Origin: Rhodococcus pseudokoreensis
GTDB taxonomy: Bacteria; Actinomycetota; Actinomycetes; Mycobacteriales; Mycobacteriaceae
Reading direction: 5' to 3'
Assembly (NCBI RefSeq): GCF_017068395.1
Contig: NZ_CP070619.1
Span: forward strand, 6,882,001 to 6,946,000
DNA length: 64,000 nt
The notes below the pieces were generated by a model. That model was not told the origin of the DNA and did not search any database. It saw only the letters and a program-made list of their open reading frames with translations. A program made the position numbers and the translations under genes. Of the stretch, positions 8,268-15,639 are shown piece by piece; position 1 is the stretch's first letter; each line of letters opens with the position of its first letter.

Positions 8268-9598
8268 GTGGTCGCACTCCGGTCGTTGGTCGAGTTCTGT
8301 GTCAGCTCGCTGAGGTTCTTCAATCCTGCTGCGTAGTAGCGGTTTCCGATGACGAGCGCGAGAGCCGCGAGTACGGATGCGACGGGAACGACGTGCAGTG
8401 CTCCGTTGAGTCCGACACGGTCGGCCAGGGCCCCGACAACCACTGGGGCGGGAGCCAGTCCGATCAGGCTGTTGGCGAGGGTCACGGTTCCGATCGCAGA
8501 GGCCCGGATGGATGCGTGGGTGAGGTTCGCGACGAGTGCGCCTGCGGGTCCGGAGACACCTCCGGCGAAGAACGCCCCGCCGCCCAGGAAGATCAGTTGC
8601 AGCGTGCCCGGTTCGAGACTGAATGCGGTGAAGAGGAGAACCGCGGAGGCCAGGCAGAAGCCGATCGAGGACGTCCACCTCTTGCTGTGATCGAGACGGC
8701 TCACGCTGTCGGAGATCATCCCGCAGCCGACCATGCCGATGCCGATCAGCAGGACGAAGACAGCGGCGAGCAGGGCCGCCCGGTCGGGAGCGAGGTCGTA
8801 GTACCGGTTGACGTAGCTCGGCAGCCACGTCAGCAACGCTCCGGCCACGAACAGTTGCAGGCCGCTACCGAGATAGGTGCTGATGACGGCGACGCCCTTG
8901 AACAGGCTCGACAACGGCGCGCGACCGCCGTCCGCAGCACTCGGTGTCTGAACGTCGTCCGGGTGCCGGTACAGGGCGATGCGGCTCTCGTTGACCAAGG
9001 TCCGGAATGCGACGACGAGGACGAATCCGATGATCGCCATCGCCCCGAAAGCCCAACGCCATCCGAAGTTGACGGCGATGACACCGCCGAGCGACACACC
9101 GACGACAGATCCGAACATTGCGCCCGACATGAATGCCCCGGTCAGCGAAGCCCGCCGCTCTGGTGCGAACAGACCCACGATGACCGCGGCGCCGATGCTG
9201 CCGTAGGCAGCCTCACCGACCCCGACGAAGAAGCGGCCGACCAGCATTTCGCCGTAGCTGTCTGCGAACGCGCAGAACAGGGTGGCCGCACTCCACAATG
9301 CCGCCGAGGCAACCAGCATTCGGACGCGACCCCACCGGTCCGCCGCAACCGACAGCGGAAAGATCAGCACGCCGACCATCAACGCGACGATTCCGGTGAG
9401 GGAGCCGAGATGTGCATCGGACAGATCCCACTCCGCCTTGAGGATCGGGAACACGGCGCTGACCACTTGCCGCGACATGTAGTCGGACAGCATCAGGGCA
9501 AAGATCAGCGAGAAGACGACCCAGGGATAGAGGCCGGACGACCGGCTGGGTCGAGCCAGATCGACGGTCTTGTCGTCATCGGCGACGGAAAGGCCCAT
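8264..9598 (-). CDS. MFS transporter, copy 1
   Basis: A 444-residue major facilitator superfamily permease with about 12 hydrophobic helices split by a central charged loop (VNESRIALYRHPDDVQTPSAADGGR). The loop 2-3 signature is seen as FPLSVAADRWGRVRMLVASA, and helix 1 has the acidic-acid-transporter-like DYMSRQVVSAVFP. It probably imports an organic acid for operon 1. The ATG follows GAGGAG. Just upstream of its start lie a perfect 18-bp tandem repeat (9613-9648) and a hairpin (9749-9780) that separates it from BKACE1. Its stop overlaps hydrolase 1. Substrate unknown. Confidence 0.85.
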   Translation of the reverse strand: MGLSVADDDKTVDLARPSRSSGLYPWVVFSLIFALMLSDYMSRQVVSAVFPILKAEWDLSDAHLGSLTGIVALMVGVLIFPLSVAADRWGRVRMLVASAALWSAATLFCAFADSYGEMLVGRFFVGVGEAAYGSIGAAVIVGLFAPERRASLTGAFMSGAMFGSVVGVSLGGVIAVNFGWRWAFGAMAIIGFVLVVAFRTLVNESRIALYRHPDDVQTPSAADGGRAPLSSLFKGVAVISTYLGSGLQLFVAGALLTWLPSYVNRYYDLAPDRAALLAAVFVLLIGIGMVGCGMISDSVSRLDHSKRWTSSIGFCLASAVLLFTAFSLEPGTLQLIFLGGGAFFAGGVSGPAGALVANLTHASIRASAIGTVTLANSLIGLAPAPVVVGALADRVGLNGALHVVPVASVLAALALVIGNRYYAAGLKNLSELTQNSTNDRSATT

Positions 9599-9612
9599 GC
9601 GTGGTTCTCCTC

Positions 9613-9648
9613 GATATTTGGACCGATTGGGATATTTGGACCGATTGG
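9613..9648. repeat. Perfect 18-bp tandem direct repeat upstream of MFS1
   Basis: Two adjacent, identical copies of GATATTTGGACCGATTGG lie 15 bases upstream of the MFS1 ATG. They are AT-richer than their surroundings. This could be a regulator or RNA-binding site acting on MFS1 expression, or a simple slippage duplication. The sequence shows only the repeat. Confidence 0.7.
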
Positions 9649-9748
9649 ATAGCGGTGCTCATTCAGGTGTGGGTGGGGACGGCTCTGTGCCGTCGTCCGG
9701 TGGAACTCGAGGTACCGAGGATGTGCGGACCACCGGTTCAACAGCCCC

Positions 9749-9780
9749 GGGCGGCGCGAGATGGGGTGCTCGCGCCGCCC
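9749..9780 (-). terminator. Hairpin after BKACE1 (terminator or attenuator inside operon 1)
   Basis: Perfect 12-bp inverted repeat, GGGCGGCGCGAG paired with CTCGCGCCGCCC, with an 8-base loop, starting 21 bases beyond the BKACE1 stop. No clear T-run follows, as is usual in GC-rich actinobacteria. It lies within an apparently continuous gene series, so it may reduce read-through to MFS1 or stabilise the upstream mRNA end. Confidence 0.6.
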
Positions 9781-9801
9781 AGGTGTGCCCTGCTGTGTGG
9801 G

Positions 9802-10854
9802 TCAGGCGTGTCCGGTGAAACCGACCTGGCCGGGCTTGCGGTTCGGCGCGTAGCCGAGCTTGGCGAGGGTCTCGTCCGCGTCGCGGTACGTTTCGCCGAT
9901 CTTGTAGATGTCGCGGGCTTCCTTGCCGGTGGCGACCTCGCGTCCGAGTTCGTTCGCGATCCGCACGAGCTGCCTGACCTGCGCGGCCGAGGTCAGCTTC
10001 TCGCCCTTGCGACCCCACAGGGTGTCCTCGTTACCGCAGCGGGTGTGCAGGCCCATCGCGATCGCCATCGCGTTGACCGGCAACACCGACCGCATGAGGG
10101 TTTCGAGGGTCAGGCACGCGCCGTCCGGGACCCGTTGGACGAAGTTCGTGATGTTGTACGGGTTCGGGCCCTCCTGCCCGCCACCGATCGCCACCCAGGT
10201 CAGGTTCAGCGGACCGGTGTAGACGCCGCGGCGGATCAGCCGCTCCACCGTTTCCAACTGCGCGAGCGAACCGAGCTGGAACTGCGGCTGGATCCCGGCG
10301 GCCTGCAGCCGGCGCAGGTGCTCCTCGACCCATTCCGGGCCGGCCGGGACCGTCATCTCCCGGTACGCCTTGGCGAGCTCGGGACGCTCCATCGACGTGC
10401 CCGCGAGGTCGTCGGCGGTCATCAGCTCCATGAGATTCATCTGGCTGGTGTTGATCGCGATCGTCACCTGATCCGGCTTCGGATCGAGCTCGGCGAGCAT
10501 GTGCCGGGTGTCGTCCGACAGCCAATTCGCGTCGGCGCCGTCACCCTCAGGCGAGAACGAGATCGATCCTCCGACCTGCAGGATCATGTCCGGTACGGCC
10601 TCACGCAGACCCGCGAGGAGCTCGTTGAACTTCGACAGCCGCTTGGAGCCCTTGCCGTCGAGTTCGCGGACGTGGATGTGCAGGACCGTCGCGCCGGCCT
10701 CGTAGCAGTCGACCGCCTGCTGGATGTGCTCCTCCATCGTCAGGGGGAGGTCTTCGCGGAAGTCGTCCGGCTCCCACTCGGGCCCGTAGGGGGCCACCGT
10801 GATGACCAGCTTCTCCTGGGTCTCCGGGAACAGGGAATCGTCGTGGAAATGCAT
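9802..10854 (-). CDS. BKACE family (DUF849) beta-keto-acid cleavage enzyme, copy 1
   Basis: A 350-residue TIM-barrel enzyme of the BKACE/3-keto-5-aminohexanoate cleavage family. The family reaction is beta-keto acid + acetyl-CoA giving acetoacetate + a new acyl-CoA, with a divalent metal. The metal-binding HxH is at residues 59-61 (VLHIHVRELDGKG); LQVGGSISFSPEG and the C-terminal RCGNEDTLWGRKGEK region are also recognisable. The ATG at 10854 aligns with the starts of the two paralogues (MHF.DD.LFPE). It follows tauD1 by 47 bases and is followed by a hairpin. BKACE subfamilies differ in the keto acid used (dehydrocarnitine, 3-keto-5-aminohexanoate, others); this subgroup's substrate is not known to me. 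Confidence 0.9.
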   Translation of the reverse strand: MHFHDDSLFPETQEKLVITVAPYGPEWEPDDFREDLPLTMEEHIQQAVDCYEAGATVLHIHVRELDGKGSKRLSKFNELLAGLREAVPDMILQVGGSISFSPEGDGADANWLSDDTRHMLAELDPKPDQVTIAINTSQMNLMELMTADDLAGTSMERPELAKAYREMTVPAGPEWVEEHLRRLQAAGIQPQFQLGSLAQLETVERLIRRGVYTGPLNLTWVAIGGGQEGPNPYNITNFVQRVPDGACLTLETLMRSVLPVNAMAIAMGLHTRCGNEDTLWGRKGEKLTSAAQVRQLVRIANELGREVATGKEARDIYKIGETYRDADETLAKLGYAPNRKPGQVGFTGHA

Positions 10855-10901
10855 TGCGTAACTCCGTTTCTCGATATCGGGTGTGATGTGTAGGTGCCGG
10901 C

Positions 10902-11798
10902 TCAGAAGGGGCGGTCGCCGACGATCCCGGCGCGTTCCATCTTGCGGACGGCGGGCCAGTAGTCCTGGACGGCGTAGTGCTGGGTGGATCGGTTGTCCCA
11001 GATGGCGACGCTGTTCGGGGTCCACCGCCACCGCACCTGGTATTCGGGGATCGAGGCCTGGCTGATCAGGTAGTTGAGCAGGTTGCTGCTGCCTGGGGCG
11101 TAGTCGATGCCGCAGCGGATGTTGTCCGGCGTGTGGTAATTGGTGAAATGGGTGGTGAAGCAGTTGACGAACAGGATCTTCTCGCCGGTTTCGGGGTGGG
11201 TGCGGACCACGGGGTGTTCGGGGTCGGGGAACCGCTCCTTGAGTTCGAGTCGCTGTTCGAGCGGCATCCGGGCGCCGAAGGTCGCCTCGATGCTGTGGCG
11301 GGCGCGGAGGCCGTCGATCTGTTCCTTGACGCGTTCGGGCAGCCGCTCGTAGGCGAGGGCCATGTTCACCCAGATCGTGTCGCCGCCGACCTCGGGGCCG
11401 TCGATATTCCGCAGGATGGCTCCCATAGGCGGGTTGTCACGCCAGGTGGCGTCGCAGTGGTAGGCGTTCTCGTAGTGCTCCGCGGGGCTGTCGAGGTCCT
11501 TGTAGATCCGGACCAGACCTGCGTATTCGGGGTCGCTGCCGACGACCGGATGGTCCTCGAGCGAGCCGAACCGCTTCGCCAGCGCGACGTGCTCGGCCCG
11601 GCTCATGTCCTGATCGCGGAAGAACAGCACCTTGTGCTCGAGCAGCAGCGACTTCAGTTCGGCGAACAACCCGTCGTCACGCGACACCGCGGCAAGGTCG
11701 ACACCGTGGAGTTCGGCGCCGATGCTGCAGGTCAACGGCCGCGCATCCATCGGGGTCACGGTCGCCGGTCGGCTGGGCGCGAAGTCAACGGTGGTCAT
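10902..11798 (-). CDS. TauD/TfdA Fe(II)/2-oxoglutarate dioxygenase, copy 1
   Basis: A 298-residue dioxygenase that would hydroxylate its substrate using Fe(II), O2 and 2-oxoglutarate. The iron ligands are visible: H114-x-D116 (YHCDATW) and distal H274 (NRSTQHYAVQDY), with the co-substrate Arg in RKMERAGI. The ATG at 11798 is preceded by CAGGAGAG; upstream codons in frame are non-protein-like. Codons from roughly residue 96 to the end are nearly identical at DNA level to tauD2 (26510-27123) while the N-terminal third has diverged, a mosaic explained by recent gene conversion. Second gene of operon 1, 94 bases after qor1. TauD-type enzymes attack sulfonates, aryloxyalkanoates or betaines; the substrate here is unknown. 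Confidence 0.9.
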   Translation of the reverse strand: MTTVDFAPSRPATVTPMDARPLTCSIGAELHGVDLAAVSRDDGLFAELKSLLLEHKVLFFRDQDMSRAEHVALAKRFGSLEDHPVVGSDPEYAGLVRIYKDLDSPAEHYENAYHCDATWRDNPPMGAILRNIDGPEVGGDTIWVNMALAYERLPERVKEQIDGLRARHSIEATFGARMPLEQRLELKERFPDPEHPVVRTHPETGEKILFVNCFTTHFTNYHTPDNIRCGIDYAPGSSNLLNYLISQASIPEYQVRWRWTPNSVAIWDNRSTQHYAVQDYWPAVRKMERAGIVGDRPF

Positions 11799-11892
11799 GA
11801 CACTCTCCTGTGCAAGCTGGAATATTGGGTGCAGCGCCGTCACTCGCGCGCTCGAAGCGCGCGCCGGCCAGGCGACGCAGGGATGTTCGGGT

Positions 11893-12867
11893 TCAGAAGG
11901 AGAACACCGACGAGCCGATGGACTTGCCCGCCTCGAGGTCGCGGTGCGCCTGCTCGGCTTCCTCGAGCGCGTAGTGCTGGTTGATCTCGACCTTGATCCG
12001 GCCGGCTTCGACGTGCCCGAACAGCTCACCGGCGAGCTCGGCGCGTTCGAAGGGGTCGGCGATGTAGTCCGCGAGTGCAGGACGCGTGAGGAACAGCGAT
12101 CCCTTCAGCGCCAACTTCATCGGGTCGACGGGTGGGACCGGCCCGGAGGCGGTCCCGAATGCCACGAGGAGACCCCTCCGTGCGAGGGAATCCAGTGAGG
12201 CCTCGAAGGTCGTTGCCCCGATGCTGTCGAACACGACGGGGACGCCGACGCCGCCGGTGATCTCGCGGACCCGTTCGGCCACGTTCTCCCGCTTGTAGAC
12301 GATGACGTGCTCGCAGCCGTGGGCCTTCGCGACCGCCGCCTTCTCCTCGGACGAGACGGTGCCGATCACGTTGATACCCAGCAGCTTTGCCCACTGGGTG
12401 AAGATGAGTCCGACGCCGCCCGCGGCGGCGTGCAGCAGCACGGTGTCGCCTGCCTCGAGGGGGTGGATTCGACGCAGCAGGTAGGACGCGGTCAGGCCCC
12501 GCATCGTCATCGCCGCGGCGGTCTCGAATTCGATGCCCTCGGGCAGCTTGATCAGGTGCTCGGCCGGCATCACACGGTCGGTGCTGTACGCGCCCAGGGG
12601 GCTTCCGGTGTACGTGACCCGGTCGCCCTCCATGAAGTCGGACACTCCGGCGCCCACGGCCTCGATGACGCCGGCCGCCTCGACGCCGATGCCCGCCGGG
12701 AGTGCGGCGGGGTACAGACCGGTCCGGAAATAGATTTCCGCGAAGTTGAGGCCCACGGCCTCGTGACGAATCCGAACCTCCCCGGGGCCCGGATCGCCCA
12801 CCTCGACGGACTCCCACTTCAGAACTTCGGGTCCACCGGTCTCGTAGAAGCGAATTGCCTTCGCCAT
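11893..12867 (-). CDS. NADPH:quinone oxidoreductase-like MDR protein, copy 1 (Qor/zeta-crystallin type)
   Basis: A 324-residue zinc-free medium-chain dehydrogenase/reductase. The GroES-like N-terminal half includes GVEAAGVIEAVGAGV and the Rossmann half has the dinucleotide motif HAAAGGVGLIFTQWAK (147-153), typical of the quinone oxidoreductase branch; no catalytic-zinc Cys/His set is present. It would transfer hydride from NADPH to an enone or quinone, or act as an alcohol dehydrogenase. It is the first gene of operon 1 and diverges from araC1. A roughly four-fifths identical paralogue (25138-26112) likewise precedes tauD2, so qor and tauD form a conserved pair. Confidence 0.87.
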   Translation of the reverse strand: MAKAIRFYETGGPEVLKWESVEVGDPGPGEVRIRHEAVGLNFAEIYFRTGLYPAALPAGIGVEAAGVIEAVGAGVSDFMEGDRVTYTGSPLGAYSTDRVMPAEHLIKLPEGIEFETAAAMTMRGLTASYLLRRIHPLEAGDTVLLHAAAGGVGLIFTQWAKLLGINVIGTVSSEEKAAVAKAHGCEHVIVYKRENVAERVREITGGVGVPVVFDSIGATTFEASLDSLARRGLLVAFGTASGPVPPVDPMKLALKGSLFLTRPALADYIADPFERAELAGELFGHVEAGRIKVEINQHYALEEAEQAHRDLEAGKSIGSSVFSF

Positions 12868-13052
12868 AATCCTGACTCCTCACTCGATCCACGCACCGAG
12901 GTGCGGGTTGACATGCAGGTCGGCGTACACACTCGCTCGAACAAACATTTGCCGCGAAGCCAACGTGTGATGCCGACAACACAAAGTTATCGGTAAGATT
13001 GCCATCACACTTACCCTCACGTGGCATTCGACTTACCATTTGGAGGCACATC
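12868..13052. promoter_or_regulatory. Divergent control region between qor1 operon and araC1
   Basis: On the plus strand ACTTACC occurs at 13009-13015 and 13031-13037, a direct repeat with 22-bp period, and the inverted half GGTAAG at 12992-12997. Two half-sites about two helical turns apart are typical of AraC binding. Read towards qor1, the repeat is followed 17 bases later by GATAAC (complement of 12986-12991), a plausible -10, giving a leader of about 110 bases. The proximal half-site lies about 15 bases before the araC1 TTG, so AraC1 may also control itself. A perfect CGCACC-GA-GGTGCG palindrome at 12892-12905 lies 24 bases before qor1. Function is inferred. Confidence 0.5.
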
Positions 13053-14138
13053 TTGGACACCCGTCCACTCGCGCGTTACGCGGCGCTGCACGGCTACATC
13101 GAACTCGGAGAGTCGCTGGGGATCGATTCGGTCGGGCTCCTGCGTGCCGCCGGCCTCGACCCGGCAGGCATGGATGTCCAGGACCGATGGGTGCCTGCCG
13201 CGGCCATCTCTCGCGTGCTCGAGTCGTCGGCCGAGGCCGCCGGGCGGGAGGATTTCGCGCTACTCCTTGCGCAACACCGCCGGTTCTCCAACCTCGGCCC
13301 GCTCAGCGTGAGCGTCAGGGAGGCCCCGGATGCACGAAGCGCATTCGAAACGCTCATCCGCTACCAGCACATGTACAACGAGGCCCTGCGTACTCGCCTG
13401 TCGGAGCGACGAGATCTGACGACACTCATCGTCGACTACGACACGAAGGCAGACGTGGGAACCCGGCAAGCCCTCGAGCTGGCGACAGCGGTGGGCTACC
13501 AACTGCTGCGAACCATCCTCGGAGATGCGTGGCGCCCCGTCGCCGTCTGCTTCCAGCACGGACCACCCAGTGATACCGGTACCCACCGGAAGGTCTTCGA
13601 CGCGGACGTCCGGTTCAATCAGCACTTCACTGGAATGGTCATCACCACAAGTGATCTCAGAAAGCCGAACCGCATGTCGGATCCGATGCTTCGGGCGTAC
13701 ACCCGAACGCTGCTCGAATCCGTCGAAACCGCGGGCCCACCAACCGTCCTGACGCGAGTCCGCGAACTCATCGAACTGTTGCTGCCCACGGGGCGATGCT
13801 CCCTGGACCAGGTGTCACGCAGCCTCGGTGTCGATCGAAAGACGGTGCACCGCCACCTCGCCCAATACGGCGAGACGTTCACCTCCGTGCTGAACTCGAC
13901 GAGAGTCGGACTCGCGGAACGCCTGGTCGCCGACAATCGCTACTCGTTGACCGAGATCGCCGAGATGCTCGCCTTCTCCACCCCCAACAGCTTCTCCCGC
14001 TGGTTCCGGCAGAATTTCGGCGTCAGCCCCCGCGCCTGGAGAGCTTCGGCGCAGGCGGGGGTGGACGCATCCCGGCTGCGCTCCACGCCCTCGGACCGTG
14101 CCCGAACTCGCCCCGAAACCACCGGGAAAACGAACTGA
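13053..14138 (+). CDS. AraC-family regulator with arabinose-binding-like domain (AraC1)
   Basis: A 361-residue regulator: N-terminal PF12625-type ligand-binding domain (LARYAALHGYIELGESLGID ... FSNLGPLSVSVREAPD) and a C-terminal double helix-turn-helix (LDQVSRSLGVDRKTVHRHL, then YSLTEIAEMLAFSTPNSFSRWFRQNFGVSP), like OruR-type regulators. The TTG at 13053 is preferred because GGAGG is six bases upstream and the resulting N-terminus (LDTRPLARYA) matches the paralogue at 23824 (KPLARYA); an in-frame codon at 12999 would run through the operator. It is divergent from operon 1, the obvious target. Its last 116 bases overlap the 3' end of convergent araC2, giving an unusually long Arg/Thr-rich tail. 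Confidence 0.85.
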   Translation: MDTRPLARYAALHGYIELGESLGIDSVGLLRAAGLDPAGMDVQDRWVPAAAISRVLESSAEAAGREDFALLLAQHRRFSNLGPLSVSVREAPDARSAFETLIRYQHMYNEALRTRLSERRDLTTLIVDYDTKADVGTRQALELATAVGYQLLRTILGDAWRPVAVCFQHGPPSDTGTHRKVFDADVRFNQHFTGMVITTSDLRKPNRMSDPMLRAYTRTLLESVETAGPPTVLTRVRELIELLLPTGRCSLDQVSRSLGVDRKTVHRHLAQYGETFTSVLNSTRVGLAERLVADNRYSLTEIAEMLAFSTPNSFSRWFRQNFGVSPRAWRASAQAGVDASRLRSTPSDRARTRPETTGKTN

Positions 14139-15069
14139 GGGAGGAGAACCCGAGTTCCTCGGCGACCCATGTCAGTGAATGCTCTCGGTTTCTCACATAG
14201 CATTCCGCCAATTCCACGCGAACGGAATTTCGAATCCCGGCAAAGGTCTCGTTCGAATGGGCAAGGCGTCGCTGCAGCGTCCTTTGGTCCAGGCTGAGGC
14301 TCTGCGCCACATAATTGATCGAACATCGACCGGTCGGCAGCAGTGTTTCGATGGCCTTTCTCACCTGCCCTGTGATGGTCGGATGCGAACGGCGGGAGAT
14401 GGATTCGAGATATTGCTGAGCGTAGGGCCGCAGCGACGGGTCGGACATCGGGTTCTCGGCATCCAGTTGATCGGAGTAGAGAACGATCCCGTTGAACGTG
14501 TGATTGAAAACGACAGAATCGCCCAGGACTCGCTGGTGCACCTCGAGGCCGGACGGAGAGTCATGTGTGAAGCAGACCGATACCGGCTGCCAGTCGGGTT
14601 TCAGAAAATTTCGAAGTATCTGTACGAGCACCGCAACGGCGAGTTCAGTGCTCTGACGTCCCAGCGCAATTTCGGTACCGGCGACTCGGACGGTAGCCAG
14701 GCCGTGTGCTTCGACCAGCCTGCTGTGCACTGCCTCGTTGTGCAGGTCCCCGTGGAGCAGTAGTACGGACACAGCGCTCCGAACGTCCGGCTCCTCCTGG
14801 GCGACCAGGCTGAGGGCTCCGAAATGGGACAATTGCCGCGTCTCCGCAAGTCTGAGTCCGAAGCTCTCGCATGCAGCGGCGGCCGCGGAAGCCTCGAGAA
14901 GGTGGTCGACGGCCACCGCGGAAATCCAGCCGTCCGGATTCACCAGCGCCAACGGGTCGAGGCCTGCCGATCGGATCAAGGCCAGCGGATCCACCCCGAG
15001 CGACCTCGCCAGACCCACATACCCACTCAGCGCAGCGTTACGCACTCTGTGTCCGGCCACGTCATCCAC
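14023..15069 (-). CDS. AraC-family regulator with arabinose-binding-like domain (AraC2)
   Basis: A 348-residue AraC protein of the same subfamily as AraC1 and AraC3: ligand domain (RNAALSGYVGLARSLGVD ... LSHFGALSLVAQEEPDVRS) and C-terminal HTH region (INYVAQSLSLDQRTLQRRLAHSNETF, then LTWVAEELGFSSLSSFSRWFRGEFGHGPRAW). The start used is GTG at 15067-15069. It diverges from the carboxymuconolactone-decarboxylase-like/MFS2 pair, its likely target. The final 116 bases, coding for the C-terminal proline-rich tail (RPPPPAPKLSRRGG) and the end of the last helix, overlap araC1 antisense, so the two mRNAs have complementary 3' ends. Confidence 0.85.
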   Translation of the reverse strand: MDDVAGHRVRNAALSGYVGLARSLGVDPLALIRSAGLDPLALVNPDGWISAVAVDHLLEASAAAAACESFGLRLAETRQLSHFGALSLVAQEEPDVRSAVSVLLLHGDLHNEAVHSRLVEAHGLATVRVAGTEIALGRQSTELAVAVLVQILRNFLKPDWQPVSVCFTHDSPSGLEVHQRVLGDSVVFNHTFNGIVLYSDQLDAENPMSDPSLRPYAQQYLESISRRSHPTITGQVRKAIETLLPTGRCSINYVAQSLSLDQRTLQRRLAHSNETFAGIRNSVRVELAECYVRNREHSLTWVAEELGFSSLSSFSRWFRGEFGHGPRAWSAAGMRPPPPAPKLSRRGG

Positions 15070-15225
15070 CTGTCGTTTCAGTCATTGATTGACAACTAAT
15101 TTGACGTCTGAGGTCAAGACCACGTGTCGCGCCGAGTGTAGCGTGATCCACGTCACCCCGACCTCCGGCCTCCGGAGTGCTCACATCAATGCGGGGCGAA
15201 CCATCCTCAGACCCTGGAGAAACCG
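15070..15225. promoter_or_regulatory. Divergent control region araC2 / CMD-like gene, TTGAC half-sites
   Basis: TTGAC occurs at 15089-15093 and 15101-15105, and its complement GTCAA at 15113-15117, so the last two form an inverted repeat with a 7-base spacer. The same TTGAC/TTGAT core appears in the 41-nt elements near the BKACE operons 2 and 3. I infer an AraC2 operator serving both directions. No convincing -35/-10 pair was identified. Confidence 0.4.
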
Positions 15226-15639
15226 ATGACCATCGATGCGCCGATTTCCACCCCGGTCGTGGACCGACTACAAGCCACCGGATACTGGAACCCCCTGTGG
15301 GACCAGCTGTTCGAGTGGGATCCGGAATGGACCGAGCAGTTCGTGACCATGGGCACGATGTCGAACCGTGACGGCATCCTGTCGCCGAAGTTCGTCGAGT
15401 TGCTCAGCATCGGCATCGACGCCTCGACGACGCACCTGTACGCACCCGGGGTTCGGCGTCATATCCGGGCTGCGCTCGAAATCGGTGTCACCCGACAGGA
15501 GATCCTCGCGGTGCTCCAACTGGTCAGCGTGCTCGGAATTCACTCGTGCAATTTGGGCGTTCCCATCCTCGCGGAAGAACTGAAGGCGTTCGAGGCCGAA
15601 TCCGGCCAGCCCACCCCTATGACGAAAGAGCGTCAATGA
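15226..15639 (+). CDS. Carboxymuconolactone decarboxylase-like (AhpD-fold) protein
   Basis: A 137-residue all-helical protein of the CMD family. The conserved patterns are LSPKFVELLSIGIDASTTHLYAPGVRRHIRAALEIGVTRQEI. The usual redox CxxC of AhpD-type members is absent; in its place is the ST-HLYAPG-RRH pattern of the decarboxylase/uncharacterised branch, so peroxidase activity is unlikely. Its stop overlaps the MFS2 start (ATGA), forming a two-gene operon divergent from araC2. It may decarboxylate or isomerise a small lactone or keto acid connected with the neighbouring pathway; that role is inferred. Confidence 0.75.
   Translation: MTIDAPISTPVVDRLQATGYWNPLWDQLFEWDPEWTEQFVTMGTMSNRDGILSPKFVELLSIGIDASTTHLYAPGVRRHIRAALEIGVTRQEILAVLQLVSVLGIHSCNLGVPILAEELKAFEAESGQPTPMTKERQ

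Noticed and set aside
12892..12905. CGCACC-GA-GGTGCG palindrome ahead of qor1 as the main operator
   Set aside because: It lies between the likely transcription start and the gene and is short and GC-only; kept as a note in the control region rather than as a separate regulatory claim.
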